Origin: Bacteroides stercorirosoris
Lineage (GTDB): Bacteria > Bacteroidota > Bacteroidia > Bacteroidales > Bacteroidaceae
Assembly: GCF_900142015.1 (NCBI RefSeq)
Contig: NZ_FQZN01000008.1
Location: 62,001 to 126,000 of the forward strand
Length of the DNA: 64,000 bases
Reading direction: 5' to 3'
The notes below the pieces were generated by a model. That model saw only the letters and a program-made list of their open reading frames with translations. It was not told the DNA's origin and did not search any database. Below, in pieces: positions 1 to 10,800 of this stretch. A program made the position numbers and the translations under genes. Within the stretch, counting starts at the first letter, position 1; each line of letters starts with the position of its first letter.

Positions 1-1320
1 CCCCTTCGTATATCCATGTCCTTGCGCTAAATATACTGGATTATAATCACCGCTCCAAGTATTATTACCACCCCACAGACCATTCTCCGTCTTTATAGGA
101 AAAGCTGCTGAAGGCACTGTATACAGTTTGCCTATCAGATTATCACCATTTGCACTAGGACGGCTAAATTCATTCAATACACCCGAAATATTCGCTTGTA
201 AACGTGTCTTGGGAGTTAAATCTATATCCAAATTCGAGCGAAAGTTTACTCTTGAATACTTAGACTGCGTAGAATAGCCATCATTTGCATCAGCATTCTT
301 AATGAAACCACGATTGTTTTGTAGGTTTAACATTGTGAAATAGCGCATTTTGGTAGATCCACCTCTAAAAGTTAAAGTAGCAATATCGGTTGTACCACAA
401 TCACGAAATACTTCATCCATCCAATTCACATTAGGATAAAGATAAGGATATTTACCACTTTTAAAAGCATTCAATTCATCTTGAGAATAACGTGCAGACT
501 TACCATCATTAGCCAAAGCCTCATTCATTGCATTAGCATAAGTAAACGCATCAGCCATCTCCGGAATACGCGTCTGGTAATTGAAACCGTGATCATAAGA
601 GAAGTTTATTTCACGACTCTTATATTTACCACGCTTTGTTACAATGTTTACCACACCGTTTGCACCGCGAAAGCCATAAAGAGCGACAGCTGCCGCATCA
701 CGCAAAATACTTACTGATTCAACCTCCTCCGGAGATATATAGTTCAGCGCTTGATAAGCGTTATCACGTTCAAGACCATCCACAACCAATAAAATACCGG
801 AATTACTTAAAGTCTTCTGTCCACGGATAGCCATAGAAGATATTTGATCCCATACTTCACCGGTCTTCTGCATAGTATAAAGCCCAGCTACATTACCATA
901 TAGTGCATTACCAACATTGAATGTTGAACGATTATCTATTTGATCTGCATATACAGTAGACACAGCACCTGTACTTTCTGCATTTGTCTGATTCAAGCCG
1001 AAGCCATAGTTCACTTTTTCACTGGAAAAGTCTAAAATAATTGTTAGCTCCTTTCCATCTTTTATAGATACTACTTTTGTATCATCCTTACCTGTACGTA
1101 CCCTCAAAAGATTATCCTTGTCAGCTGTAATCTCAAATTGCCCGTTCCGGTCGGTTGTAACCTGTACCAGTGGATTATTTTCAATAGAAACTAATACACC
1201 TTCTACCGGATTGCCCAATTTGTCAACCACCTTGCCAAGAACATTACTTCCTTCTTGTGCCCAACCTTTCAGAGAGGCGCAAAGCAACATTGCTAAAACT
1301 GTTATCTTATATTTTTTCAT
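1..1320 (-). CDS. SusC/RagA-family TonB-dependent receptor, 3' end outside window
   Basis: This is the first 440 codons of an outer-membrane TonB-dependent transporter; the gene runs off the left edge. Translating the minus strand from the ATG at 1320 gives a signal peptide (MKKYKITVLAMLLCASLKGWA), a carboxypeptidase-D-like regulatory domain (GKVVDKLGNPVEGVLVSIEN, residues about 28-100), then a plug domain with the SusC-type stretch VDGLERDNAY and LRDAAAVALYGFRGANGV (about 200-235), followed by the first barrel strands. It starts only 37 bp after the stop of the upstream SusD gene, so it is probably in the same operon as the SusC at 3337-6480. Its plug-proximal part is divergent from that SusC, so it is a second transporter rather than a recent duplicate. 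A tandem SusC-SusD-SusC order is common in loci for complex glycans; the matching SusD presumably lies left of the window. Confidence 0.9.
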   Translation of the reverse strand, partial: MKKYKITVLAMLLCASLKGWAQEGSNVLGKVVDKLGNPVEGVLVSIENNPLVQVTTDRNGQFEITADKDNLLRVRTGKDDTKVVSIKDGKELTIILDFSSEKVNYGFGLNQTNAESTGAVSTVYADQIDNRSTFNVGNALYGNVAGLYTMQKTGEVWDQISSMAIRGQKTLSNSGILLVVDGLERDNAYQALNYISPEEVESVSILRDAAAVALYGFRGANGVVNIVTKRGKYKSREINFSYDHGFNYQTRIPEMADAFTYANAMNEALANDGKSARYSQDELNAFKSGKYPYLYPNVNWMDEVFRDCGTTDIATLTFRGGSTKMRYFTMLNLQNNRGFIKNADANDGYSTQSKYSRVNFRSNLDIDLTPKTRLQANISGVLNEFSRPSANGDNLIGKLYTVPSAAFPIKTENGLWGGNNTWSGDYNPVYLAQGHGYTKG

Positions 1321-1357
1321 GTTGTTCTTTCTTTATTTATGGTTATTCTATTTCAGA

Positions 1358-3283
1358 TTACCATCCCGGATTTTGTGTCAAGCCATACCCTTTGTTAACC
1401 TCTGAAGCAGGGAATGCAGCAAGATACCATTTAGGACTGAAATTACTCCACCATGCACGAGTCGGATTACTAAGTACAAAAGATTCATACCTAAACTCTG
1501 TAGGATAAGGATATGCGCTAGAATTACCATCAGTACCAGACCAAGGCTTATTACCACTTCCATCATTACGATAGACCTTCAGACCATGAAGCTTTTTCTG
1601 GAATAAATCTGCACGTTTATAACGAATCATGTCAAATAAACGAACATCTTCAAACCCCAATTCACAGGCACGTTCACGAAGAATCTCTTCCAACAAAGCA
1701 TTGGCATCTGTTGTCAGATGCTTGTCTGGATTACATCTGGCTAAATCGCCAAGCCCCACACGTTCACGCACAATATTAACTTGCGCAATTGCTCCTGGCA
1801 AATCATTTTTAGCTTTCAATAATGCTTCAGCATAAATCAAATAAATCTCAGACAAACGTAAATAAGGCCATTGCAGGTAAGTTCCTTTAAAACTATTTTT
1901 CCCTTCTTTCCAAAATTTATAGAGACGGAATCCAGTTGCTGTTTTATTAGTTTCCTTTTCCGTATCATTAATATTATCACGTCCACCTAACCAAAGTTCA
2001 GCACCACGTCCGTCAAAAGAAGCACCATTTACCAAAATAGTCTCATACAATCGGGGATCACGTATCGGTTTATTCCTATCATTATTCTCAAAGAAAGGTT
2101 GTGCTCCATCCGCTAAATAAGCTTCTGTGAATGGTTTGCCATCGTTCATCGGAAACATTTCCATAAATTCCAGTGTAGGCGTATATCCACGGTTATTCGG
2201 CCAGTTTTGTTCCGAATCATTAAGATCACCCCAATAATGCCACCATTCTCCACCGTATTGTCCCGTGATACGGGTTGAGATCAACAATTCTGTATTATTT
2301 TCACGAAGGAAATAAGCTTTATTAAATGCCTCACGATAATCTTGACAGGTCGTACCGTTTGCCTGTATTAATGCATAATTCCCTTCTTTCTTCAATTCAT
2401 TAAAGAAGTTAACACAAGCTTGCCAGCACTCATCCCATAATTCAGATTTATAACCTCCATACCACACTTGTAAGTTATTGACTGCATCCTGAGGTGATTC
2501 TGTACAGTAAGGTTCACTGTCATTAAATAATGGACTAGCTGCAAAGACTAAAATCTTACATTTCAATCCCATAGCAGCCGCTTTTGTGAAACGGCCTTGC
2601 CAGTTAGCCTCATCCGTACCTAAACTCCAAGGAAGAACTGAAGCCGCTTCATCCAACAATCCAGTCATAAATTTGACGGTCTCATCTACTGTACCTCGCG
2701 GGATTTCATAAACAGCCTCCACCCCGTAAGTACCTCTTACAATCGGAAGACCACCAAAGTGACGGAAAAGGTCAAAGTACCGTGAAGCTATAATTACTTT
2801 TGCTTCAGCAGACAAACGATTCTTTTCATCCTGATCCATATCAGGCACGCGTTCTACATTTTCAATAAACATCCAAGCAGCACGAATGGCCGGCCAACAA
2901 TCTTCCTTAATATAGCCAAAACGAGTGTCATCACCTCCTTCACTGGCTGCAGTATAAGATCCCGGATAATAATGACGGTTAGGTCCATCCCATGAATTAT
3001 GACTATGATAACAATCTGAAAGGGCTTCAAATACACCCGTATTCATCTTAGCCGTTACTTGTCCCCAATTATAAGGTAAACCAAAATAAAGTTGGCTATA
3101 AGTACGCCACAGAAACGCACGAGCGTAATCTGCTTTTCCAAAAATAGAATCTTGGTTCAAATCATTCGTCGTAGGAGGTTTCTCAAGGAAACTGTCTCCG
3201 AACTTTATTTGATCAACACATGATGCAGAAAGAATAGATATCCCTGCAAATGCAGCTATAAACCATTTAGTTAAATGTTTCAT
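1358..3283 (-). CDS. SusD/RagB-family nutrient-binding lipoprotein
   Basis: A surface glycan-binding lipoprotein that caps a SusC channel. The 641-residue product opens with a lipoprotein signal ending in a lipobox (ISILSASC, Cys22). It has the SusD helical/TPR organisation: an N-terminal block with EKPPTTNDLNQDSIF, a middle part rich in Trp and Tyr typical of glycan platforms, and the C-terminal signature ERACELGFEDVRLFDMIRYKR (about 530-550). At 641 residues it is longer than the usual 500-600. It sits 53 bp downstream of the SusC at 3337-6480 and is surely its partner. The substrate cannot be read from the sequence; the nearby HTCS and DUF2264 gene suggest a complex plant or host polysaccharide. 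Confidence 0.93.
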   Translation of the reverse strand: MKHLTKWFIAAFAGISILSASCVDQIKFGDSFLEKPPTTNDLNQDSIFGKADYARAFLWRTYSQLYFGLPYNWGQVTAKMNTGVFEALSDCYHSHNSWDGPNRHYYPGSYTAASEGGDDTRFGYIKEDCWPAIRAAWMFIENVERVPDMDQDEKNRLSAEAKVIIASRYFDLFRHFGGLPIVRGTYGVEAVYEIPRGTVDETVKFMTGLLDEAASVLPWSLGTDEANWQGRFTKAAAMGLKCKILVFAASPLFNDSEPYCTESPQDAVNNLQVWYGGYKSELWDECWQACVNFFNELKKEGNYALIQANGTTCQDYREAFNKAYFLRENNTELLISTRITGQYGGEWWHYWGDLNDSEQNWPNNRGYTPTLEFMEMFPMNDGKPFTEAYLADGAQPFFENNDRNKPIRDPRLYETILVNGASFDGRGAELWLGGRDNINDTEKETNKTATGFRLYKFWKEGKNSFKGTYLQWPYLRLSEIYLIYAEALLKAKNDLPGAIAQVNIVRERVGLGDLARCNPDKHLTTDANALLEEILRERACELGFEDVRLFDMIRYKRADLFQKKLHGLKVYRNDGSGNKPWSGTDGNSSAYPYPTEFRYESFVLSNPTRAWWSNFSPKWYLAAFPASEVNKGYGLTQNPGW

Positions 3284-3336
3284 AATTTCAGTTCTTAAGT
3301 TCTTAGTTCTTAAGTAAAATTTTAAATTAAAGATTA

Positions 3337-6300
3337 TCAGAATCCTAATTTCAATCCAATGTTAAATACACGGGTCAACGGATAATTAGGACGACTGCTT
3401 TGGCGAGATTCAGGATCCCCCCAGTTAAAGCCAGTAAAGGTTAACAGATTATAACCGTTCACATACAAACGGCAATTATTCATTTTCAATTTCTTCATAA
3501 ATGGAAAATCAAAATTATAACCAATCTCTACATTCTTCAGACGAAGGTAACTAGCATTTATCAAGTACAAATCAGTTCCCCGATAGTTATTAGAAGCACT
3601 TGAATTAGAAGCGCGGGGAAATTTAGCAGTAAATGAGTCCTCGGAAGAGCGCCATGTATTTTCATATTGATAAAGTAGCAAAGCCTTACTATTAGTATCA
3701 CCCAATGGACGTCTGAATTCATCCAACATACGATCTACGTTCCACGCTCCCGTCCATTGCATGGAAAAATCAAAGTTTTTCCAACTAAATCCCAAGTTCA
3801 AACCTGCTGTATATTCGGGAATATCAGTAAAACCGATATCACGCGTAGCATCGTCACCATCTAATTTTCCATCCTTATTCAAGTCAACAAAAACCGCATC
3901 ACCTGGTTGCAAAGTAATACCATGGCTAGCAATAGGTATCCCAAATTCCTCTTGATAACGAGCATCAGCTGTTTCGTCATAATATCCCCAGAACTTATAC
4001 ATAGAACGGGAACCAATACGACGTCCTGTTTCATACATCCAAGATTCATTCTGTTCTATTTCATTCTTAAAAATAATTTTATTACGAGCAAACGATAAGT
4101 TAAAATTAGCCCAGTAGCGGAAATCATCATTCAATTGTTCATTCCACTTCACTTGTAACTCAAAACCTTTATTTTCCGTTTTACCAACATTTACTACCGG
4201 AAGTGTCATACCCAAAATACCTGGCAGATAATCCGGAGTAACTAAAATATCTCTACGCTTTTCAATAAAGTAATCAGCAGATACATTCAAACGCTCATTA
4301 AAAGTGCTAAAATCAATACCATAGTTTTGTTTTACAGCAGTCTCCCATTTCGCATCCGGATTAGATTGACTGGCTTCCCATGCACCAGGTTTCTTGTTAT
4401 TTACATTCTGTCCAAAATAATACCCATCTCCACTTCCATAACTATACTTTCCTGGAATATAAAGAAAGCGGTTGCTGCCCATCTTATCATTACCTACCAT
4501 ACCGACCGCAGCACGAACTTTAAAGTAATTTATCGCCTTTTTTAAAGTAGTAAAGAAAGGTTCTTCACTCACAACCCAACCTATTGAACCTGCTGGGAAA
4601 AAACCATAGCGATTGCCCGGAGCAAAGTTTTCAGATCCATTGTATCCTGCATTAAACTCTGCCATATAACGCGTTTTCCAATCGTATGTGACACGACCTA
4701 CAATACCTACATACCCAGAAGGAATATAGTCATAAGTACCTCCGGGATAGTATTTCTTTGATTGGTTATAAAGTAATAATGCACTGACATTATGATCACC
4801 AAATTTACGATTATAATTCAAAGCCAATTCCATATACCAATCACGAGCCTTGCCATAGTCACCATCTCTATAACTGGTTTGACTGTCAGAGCCGCTTTTA
4901 CGGAAAGAAATTGCACCTTTATCATCAATAACAGGAGTATAACTTGCTTTTGAGGAACTAGCAATCTTGGTGGTAGAATAACTGGAATTATAAGCTCCTT
5001 TTAATTTTATTGAAAGCCCTTTAGTTATAAAATCCAGTTTTTGGTCAAGCACCATATCCAAATTCAAGGTATTCGTTGTCATAGTACGGAATCCCTGCCC
5101 ATAGTAAGCGTTCAATCCATCAACCATATTAAGATTAAGGTATTCTTGATTAGAAACAACCCGATTACCATTTACAATGCCAGCACCTGCAAATGGCACA
5201 GCCCAATAGAGATGGCGGAATAACTGATCTTGACTTTCTCCTGATTCTGGTGTACGTTTAGTATCTACACGACCTCCAATATTGACAGATAACAAAGTGG
5301 TTTTAGTTACATCAAAATCTAAATTAGCACGATAATTATAACGCTTATAATTGAAATTAAAATCATCGTTCATATCAAACTGTTTGAACATACCATCTTG
5401 AGTAAACAGACCTGCAGATACAAAATAACGCATATTACCTGTTCCACCGGAAATATTTACATTATGTTGTGATTGGAATGCAGCCTTATTCATGCAATAG
5501 TCAATCCAGTTAATATCCGGATAAAGCAAAGGATTGGTATGATCACGAAAAGCAATCAATTGATCATCAGAAAAAGTAGGAGCTGCACCATCATTTACCA
5601 TCATCATATTATAATATGAAGCATACTGATAAGAATTAGCAAATTCCAATTCTTTAGTACGGACATTCACACCTGCAGAAGTAGAAAATGAGATTTTAGC
5701 CTTACCTTCAGCACCACGCTTCGTTGTAATCAAAATAACACCATTGGCCCCACGTACACCAAATACAGCCGTGGCTGAAGCATCTTTCAAAACAGTTACA
5801 CTTTCAATTTCATTCGGGTCTATTTGAGACATATCGCGTTCTACTCCGTCTACTTGAATTAACGGTTTAGCATCTTGCCAAGTAGCAACACCACGAACAT
5901 AGATGTCAGCAGCATCAGCACCTGGTTCACCGGAATATTGTACAGAAGAAATACCTGTGACCTGGCCAGAAAGTATATTGGAAATAGATCCGGCAGGAGT
6001 TTTCAACAAATCATCTCCTTTCATAGAAGAAATAGCACCTGTAATAGAAACCTTCTTTTGTACACCGTAAGCCACGACCTCAACCTCGCCCAACATCTGC
6101 GAGTCTTCTTCTAATACTATATTAAGACTAATACCCTTTTTAACAGGAACTACTTGTTCCTTATAACCAATAAAACTAAATTGTAACTTACTCCCGACTG
6201 GGACATTCAGACTAAAATTGCCATCAATATCGGTAATGACACCAGTAGCCGTACCTACCACCATAACGTTAGCACCAATAATTGGCTCACCGTTTGCATC

Positions 6301-6480
6301 CTTGACTGTACCAGTCACTTTTACTGTGTTTTGCTGTACACTCTCTAAAGAGGGAACATCTTCACTATATCCCTTTAAGGGAACAGATAAGAACAAAAAC
6401 AATAAAATTGCAACTGGAAATAATCGACATAGTTTTGGAGCTTGTCGTTTACAGAAATTTTCTTGCTTTTCCATTAGCAA
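3337..6480 (-). CDS. SusC/RagA-family TonB-dependent outer-membrane receptor
   Basis: Imports oligosaccharides across the outer membrane, driven by TonB. The product is about 1047 residues. After an N-terminal hydrophobic signal (LFPVAILLFLFLSVPLKGYS) comes a CarboxypepD_reg-like domain (VTGTVKDANGEPIIGANVMV, about 55-130) with the DIDGNFSLNVP turn. The plug follows, with VEVVAYGVQKK, VRGVATWQDAKPLIQVDGVE and LKDASATAVFGVRGANGV (about 205-245), then the large barrel ending in an aromatic residue (NIGLKLGF). The start could be the ATG at 6480 or the one two codons later at 6474. It is preceded 47 bp upstream by a small lipoprotein gene and followed by SusD, so the order is lipoprotein - SusC - SusD - SusC. 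Confidence 0.95.
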   Translation of the reverse strand: MLMEKQENFCKRQAPKLCRLFPVAILLFLFLSVPLKGYSEDVPSLESVQQNTVKVTGTVKDANGEPIIGANVMVVGTATGVITDIDGNFSLNVPVGSKLQFSFIGYKEQVVPVKKGISLNIVLEEDSQMLGEVEVVAYGVQKKVSITGAISSMKGDDLLKTPAGSISNILSGQVTGISSVQYSGEPGADAADIYVRGVATWQDAKPLIQVDGVERDMSQIDPNEIESVTVLKDASATAVFGVRGANGVILITTKRGAEGKAKISFSTSAGVNVRTKELEFANSYQYASYYNMMMVNDGAAPTFSDDQLIAFRDHTNPLLYPDINWIDYCMNKAAFQSQHNVNISGGTGNMRYFVSAGLFTQDGMFKQFDMNDDFNFNYKRYNYRANLDFDVTKTTLLSVNIGGRVDTKRTPESGESQDQLFRHLYWAVPFAGAGIVNGNRVVSNQEYLNLNMVDGLNAYYGQGFRTMTTNTLNLDMVLDQKLDFITKGLSIKLKGAYNSSYSTTKIASSSKASYTPVIDDKGAISFRKSGSDSQTSYRDGDYGKARDWYMELALNYNRKFGDHNVSALLLYNQSKKYYPGGTYDYIPSGYVGIVGRVTYDWKTRYMAEFNAGYNGSENFAPGNRYGFFPAGSIGWVVSEEPFFTTLKKAINYFKVRAAVGMVGNDKMGSNRFLYIPGKYSYGSGDGYYFGQNVNNKKPGAWEASQSNPDAKWETAVKQNYGIDFSTFNERLNVSADYFIEKRRDILVTPDYLPGILGMTLPVVNVGKTENKGFELQVKWNEQLNDDFRYWANFNLSFARNKIIFKNEIEQNESWMYETGRRIGSRSMYKFWGYYDETADARYQEEFGIPIASHGITLQPGDAVFVDLNKDGKLDGDDATRDIGFTDIPEYTAGLNLGFSWKNFDFSMQWTGAWNVDRMLDEFRRPLGDTNSKALLLYQYENTWRSSEDSFTAKFPRASNSSASNNYRGTDLYLINASYLRLKNVEIGYNFDFPFMKKLKMNNCRLYVNGYNLLTFTGFNWGDPESRQSSRPNYPLTRVFNIGLKLGF

Positions 6481-6527
6481 TAATTTTAAGATTAAATATA
6501 TATTAAATTACACTCCCATTTTAATTT

Positions 6528-7094
6528 CTACAAAAGTTTAAGATCAGGAAAAAAGATAATAGTATCAATTATCTCTCCAGTTCTCTTGCTTACGAATTCA
6601 AAAAAGACAGGAACAGGATAAGCGACCTTAAACTGATAAAATCCAGTATTTATTTCCTCATAATAATATGGAGTTGTACCTATTTGGGAAAATTGTACAT
6701 TAACATTTTCCAAGACCTCACTTCCAACATAAAATAACGTAGTAGCATCCGGATATATATTCTGAGTATAATCAGTATACTCTGATATTTCCGGAGTTAC
6801 TCTACCATCTGACATTGTATAAGCATACTGTTTCCACCATCCACTCCTTATGCGCTTTTTCAACTCTGCATCACTATATTCAGTTGCAGCTGATAAACTT
6901 AAATTGCTGATTGAATCAGATTCAATCAAGCCATCTGCAACAGCTCTTGTGTCAGATATCAATTCCGGCAATACACCTTCATTCAAACCAATCATTGTAG
7001 CATCATCACTACACCCTGTAAAGAGACTAAAAGACATCGCAGCTACAAAAAACGCTGCAATCAGTTTACTTTTTTTGCTTTTCATGTTTCTCAT
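6528..7094 (-). CDS. Small lipoprotein of unknown family at the head of a SusC/SusD operon
   Basis: A 188-residue protein with a lipoprotein signal peptide (AAFFVAAMSFSLFTGCSDD; lipobox LFTGC, Cys near residue 28). The mature part is Tyr- and acid-rich with predicted beta strands in its second half (FYQFKVAYPVPVFFEFVSKRTGEII) and no motif I recognise. It is the first gene after the promoter-like element at 7174-7181 and lies 47 bp before SusC, so it is likely exported with the transporter, perhaps as a surface accessory. An upstream start at 7094 is used; the ATG at 7085 (MKSKKSK) would also give a normal signal peptide. No function is proposed. Confidence 0.8.
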   Translation of the reverse strand: MRNMKSKKSKLIAAFFVAAMSFSLFTGCSDDATMIGLNEGVLPELISDTRAVADGLIESDSISNLSLSAATEYSDAELKKRIRSGWWKQYAYTMSDGRVTPEISEYTDYTQNIYPDATTLFYVGSEVLENVNVQFSQIGTTPYYYEEINTGFYQFKVAYPVPVFFEFVSKRTGEIIDTIIFFPDLKLL

Positions 7095-7173
7095 TAATTT
7101 TAAGATTAAACATACGTTTGCTATTTACAACAAGAACTAAAAACTCTCTATTTTTTCATTCTTGATTGTGACA

Positions 7174-7181
7174 CAAAAGTA
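7174..7181 (-). promoter_or_regulatory. Bacteroides -7 promoter element for lipoprotein/SusC/SusD operon
   Basis: On the minus strand the sequence reads TACTTTTG, matching the Bacteroides sigma-ABfr -7 consensus TAnnTTTG. It lies 80 bp upstream of the lipoprotein start at 7094. No good -33 TTTG is found at normal spacing, as expected for a promoter that needs an activator. An imperfect dyad (ATGGTTATTT at 7225-7234 and AAATGAACCAT at 7260-7270) lies just upstream and could be the activator site. Confidence 0.5.
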
Positions 7182-7821
7182 TGAGACTCCAAGAACAAAG
7201 AACCTACTGCAACAGCCCAAGCACATGGTTATTTGTTCCATGAGACATTTATATACGTTAAATGAACCATTCTTCCACATCATTCCTTAAACATTTGAGA
7301 CTTTTGAAAAACACTATTAAGGCAAGATAACGCATCTATATATCCAATGTCTTCCATCTATATATCCAACGCCTCCCATCTATAGTCCCAACGTCTCCCA
7401 TCCATATATCCAACGTCCCCCATCTATAGTCCCAACGTCTCCCATCTATATATCCAACACCTCCCATCTATATATCCAATACTGTGAAACACATGAACTT
7501 TCCGATACAAAAGTTTCCGAATGAGATAGGATTTATGAAGTATGAAAAAATCTCATACTTACAGTATCGGCTGAAAGCTGAAAACAGTAAAATCATTCCT
7601 TCAGAAGATGCTTTCAGCCGGAAAGCCGATGAACAGGCCGATTGACGAGAGATGAAAGAACTGAAAGAGAGCAAGAGAACTTTTCAAGACACATACGAAA
7701 CTTAAAATAGATCAAAACAAGTAGATAACTAAACCGCACAATAAAACTGCAATAACAACAATCCGTTGACCGAAAGTCATTCTTGCAGCATGAAATATCA
7801 AATACCGATTAAGGATACAGC
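7182..7821. other. Long intergenic region between HTCS gene and SusC operon
   Basis: About 640 bp without a convincing gene. It holds a possible regulatory dyad (7225-7270), the 22-bp tandem repeat array (7333-7484), and a 50-codon plus-strand reading frame (7493-7645) with no recognisable family. The rest is A+T-rich. No terminator with a U-tract was found for the HTCS gene, whose 3' end is at 7822. Confidence 0.6.
7333..7484. repeat. Tandem array of 22-bp repeats (about 6.9 units)
   Basis: Six full units of exactly 22 bp begin at 7333, 7355, 7377, 7399, 7421 and 7443, and a partial unit begins at 7465. The consensus starts CATCTATATATCCAACGTCT. Two sub-types are interspersed: most units carry TATATCC, while units 3 and 5 carry TAGTCCC. 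The two TAGTCCC units are identical to each other, so a two-unit block (44 bp) may have been duplicated. The array lies upstream of the lipoprotein/SusC promoter and downstream of the HTCS stop codon. Confidence 0.9.
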
Positions 7822-10800
7822 CTATGATTCCGGAACATCATCTTCTACCGTACAATTCGAAGTAAAGCGTTCCAAATATTCGGATGGAAGCATACCGAAT
7901 TCTTTTTTAAAGCTATTGCTAAAATAGCGCGGGTCATTGTAGCCCACTGCATACGCCAATTCCGAAATGCGGATATGTTTCTGTTCCTCCATAATCCGGC
8001 AGGCTGCTTTCATACGAATATTTCGGATGAAAGAGACATAAGAAAGGCCGGTCAAAGACTTCAGTTTCCTGAAGAAAGTGGATTTGGCCATATGCATCTC
8101 CTCCAATAACCGTGCCTGATCAAATTCCGGCTCGTCCAAATGCCGGTTCACACAATCAATAGCCCGTTGAAGGAAATCTTCATCAACACTGGTATAATTC
8201 AGTTCTTTCGCCTCAAAAACCAATTGCTTCTTGAAATCTTTCCCCATACGCTCGCGACTACGGAGCAGATTGGAGATACGCGCATGAAGGACACTCAGAT
8301 TAAAAGGCTTACTGATAAAACCGTCAGCACCCGACTCATAGGCTTCAACCCTGTCTTCCTCCTTATTTTTCGCAGTCAGCAAAATTACAGGAATATGAGA
8401 AGTCTCAAACTTATTCTTGATGTATTGGCAGAACTCAATGCCATCCATCTCAGGCATCATTACATCTGAAACAATCAGATCAATTTCTTCTTGTTCCACC
8501 ACCTCTACGGCCTCCTTACCATTATTAGCGGTATGGATGATATAATCCGCCCCCAGCAATTTCGTCATTAGCTGCAGTAGTTCCTCATTATCTTCCACAA
8601 TCAATAAGGAACGTAATGCTTTGGGTGTAACCGATTCCTCGTTCTCCTCTTCAATATCGTCAGAGATGTCGTCCTTAAACTCTTCAGTCATCAACTCATT
8701 CCTCGTCTCCTCCGCATCCGTCGGCAAGCTTTCTTCTATTTCGTCTTCTGCATAAGACATACGGAGAACAGGAAGATTAACTGTAAATACAGTACCTTTC
8801 CCCTCTTCGCTTTCCACTGAAATCGTACCATGATGCAGCACAATCAAATCGCGAACCAACGACAAACCGATACCGGTACCAATCGTCTTGAATTTCCGGT
8901 AATCTCCTTCATAAAAACGTTTGAAAAGATTCTTCTGAGCCTCCGCCGATATGCCGGGGCCGTTATCTTTCACCACTAAACGTGCTGTTCTATCGTCATT
9001 TGCAGACAGTTCCACACTGACCATACCACCGGAACGATTATATTTGGAAGCATTGGAAAGCAAGTTATAAAGTATCTTGTCCAACTTGTCCGGATCAAAA
9101 TAGGCATTGAACGGTTCAGGCGAACATGAAATGCGGAACTGGATATCTTTTTTCTTCATCAACGGACGGAAACTATCCAGGCTACGATGCACGAACTGCG
9201 CAAGGTCACCCTGCGAAACTCTCAGTTTCAGATTTCCCGTTTCAGCCTTACGGAATTCAAGAATCTGCTGCAACAGGCGGATCAGCCGATTGATGTTATT
9301 GTTCATCACCCGGTATTGCTCTTTATAGGCCGGCGCTGTACGTTTCAGTTCATCTACTGAAGCAGAAAGAATCGTTAACGGAGTCAGTAGCTCATGAGTA
9401 ATATTAGTGAAGAACTGTAGCTTGGCATGGTTGACTTCTTCCGCTTTTGCCTGCTCCATTTCACGTAGATGCAAAGCATTCCGCAAGCGGATACGGTTAC
9501 GTACCACCCGGAAAGTATAATAAATCATGCAACAGATACATATAATATATAAGGTGTAGGCCCACCATGTTTTCCAGGGAGGCGGCAGAATAACAACCTC
9601 CATCCGAAGAGTCTCTTCATCCCAGATACCATTAGCATTAGAAGCCTTCAACCGGAAGGTATAAGTTCCGGGCTTCAGGTTATTATAATAGGCAAAACGC
9701 TTGGAACCGCCCGTATATTGCCAGTCGGTATCAAAACCTGCCAGTTGATAAGCATATTGATTCCTATCCGGATTAACATACTCCAATGCGGAGAATTCGA
9801 TACTGAAATTATTATGCCAATAATCCAGTTGTATCTCATCAGCAAAGCCTGGTGAAAGTTGCGAAATTGCCATCCGTTCTTTAACCGGCAGATTCCCCCA
9901 CGGCTGATTGAAGATTTTAATATCGGTCACTATTACAGAGGAAGAAAAGTTCTGTTCCTGTTGTTTCTCCGGATAAAAACTATTATAGCCCCGATGACCG
10001 CCGAAAAACATCTCACCGTCAGCGGCAACCGCCTGGGCACTACGGATAAATATATTATCCTGCAAGCCATCCACCGTAGTATACAAACGGAAAGTTACGT
10101 TCTCCATATCGTCCGCAATGGTTAGTTTAATCAATCCGGCATTTGTCCCCAACCACAAATTACCTTCTTTGTCGCTCTGAATGCCGACTACCGCATCGCC
10201 CGGCAGATTCCATTTGGCATGTACCGGAAGAAAAGTGTCGGTAGATTCATCATACAAGTTCAATCCACTGCCTCCCGTGCCTACCCAAATACGCCCTTTA
10301 GTATCCTTATAAATGCAATCCGCATATACACTGTTAAGTTTCCCGTTCGTCGCAGCATAGTCAGAGACCGTATAATTTCCCTTATCATCACAATGAAGAC
10401 GAAGAACGCCGTGAGTATTGGATGCCACCCACATATCCCCATCACTTCCTTCAGTAAGATACATGGTATGTACATTTTTCATCAGACTGCTCCCAACCTG
10501 CAAATTGTCAAACCGCACTGCTTTCCCATCAGCCGTACGCATCGAAACTCCGTTACGCGTAGCAAACCATAAGTTATGTTTGGAATCCTCATAAATATAA
10601 AAGACACAAGAACCTGCCAGCCAATCCACATCCTGGGCATAATAGTTTTTCACTCTCTGTGCCACCGGTGCGTGCTTATCCACTTCATAAACCCCGCCAT
10701 CGTAGGCTGCAATCCAGATATGCCCTGTAACGGAGTGTTGCATCATCGACATTACCGTGGAGATTCCATGATATCGAGCAAACTCAGGCATCTGGGTGTA

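Noticed and set aside
7333..7484. Possible CRISPR array
   Set aside because: Units are directly abutting 22-mers without unique spacers, and there are no cas genes.
7493..7645. A 50-codon plus-strand frame (MNFPIQKFPNEIG...)
   Set aside because: Begins at the end of the tandem repeat, has no recognisable domain or promoter and no neighbour suggesting a role; kept only as part of the intergenic description.
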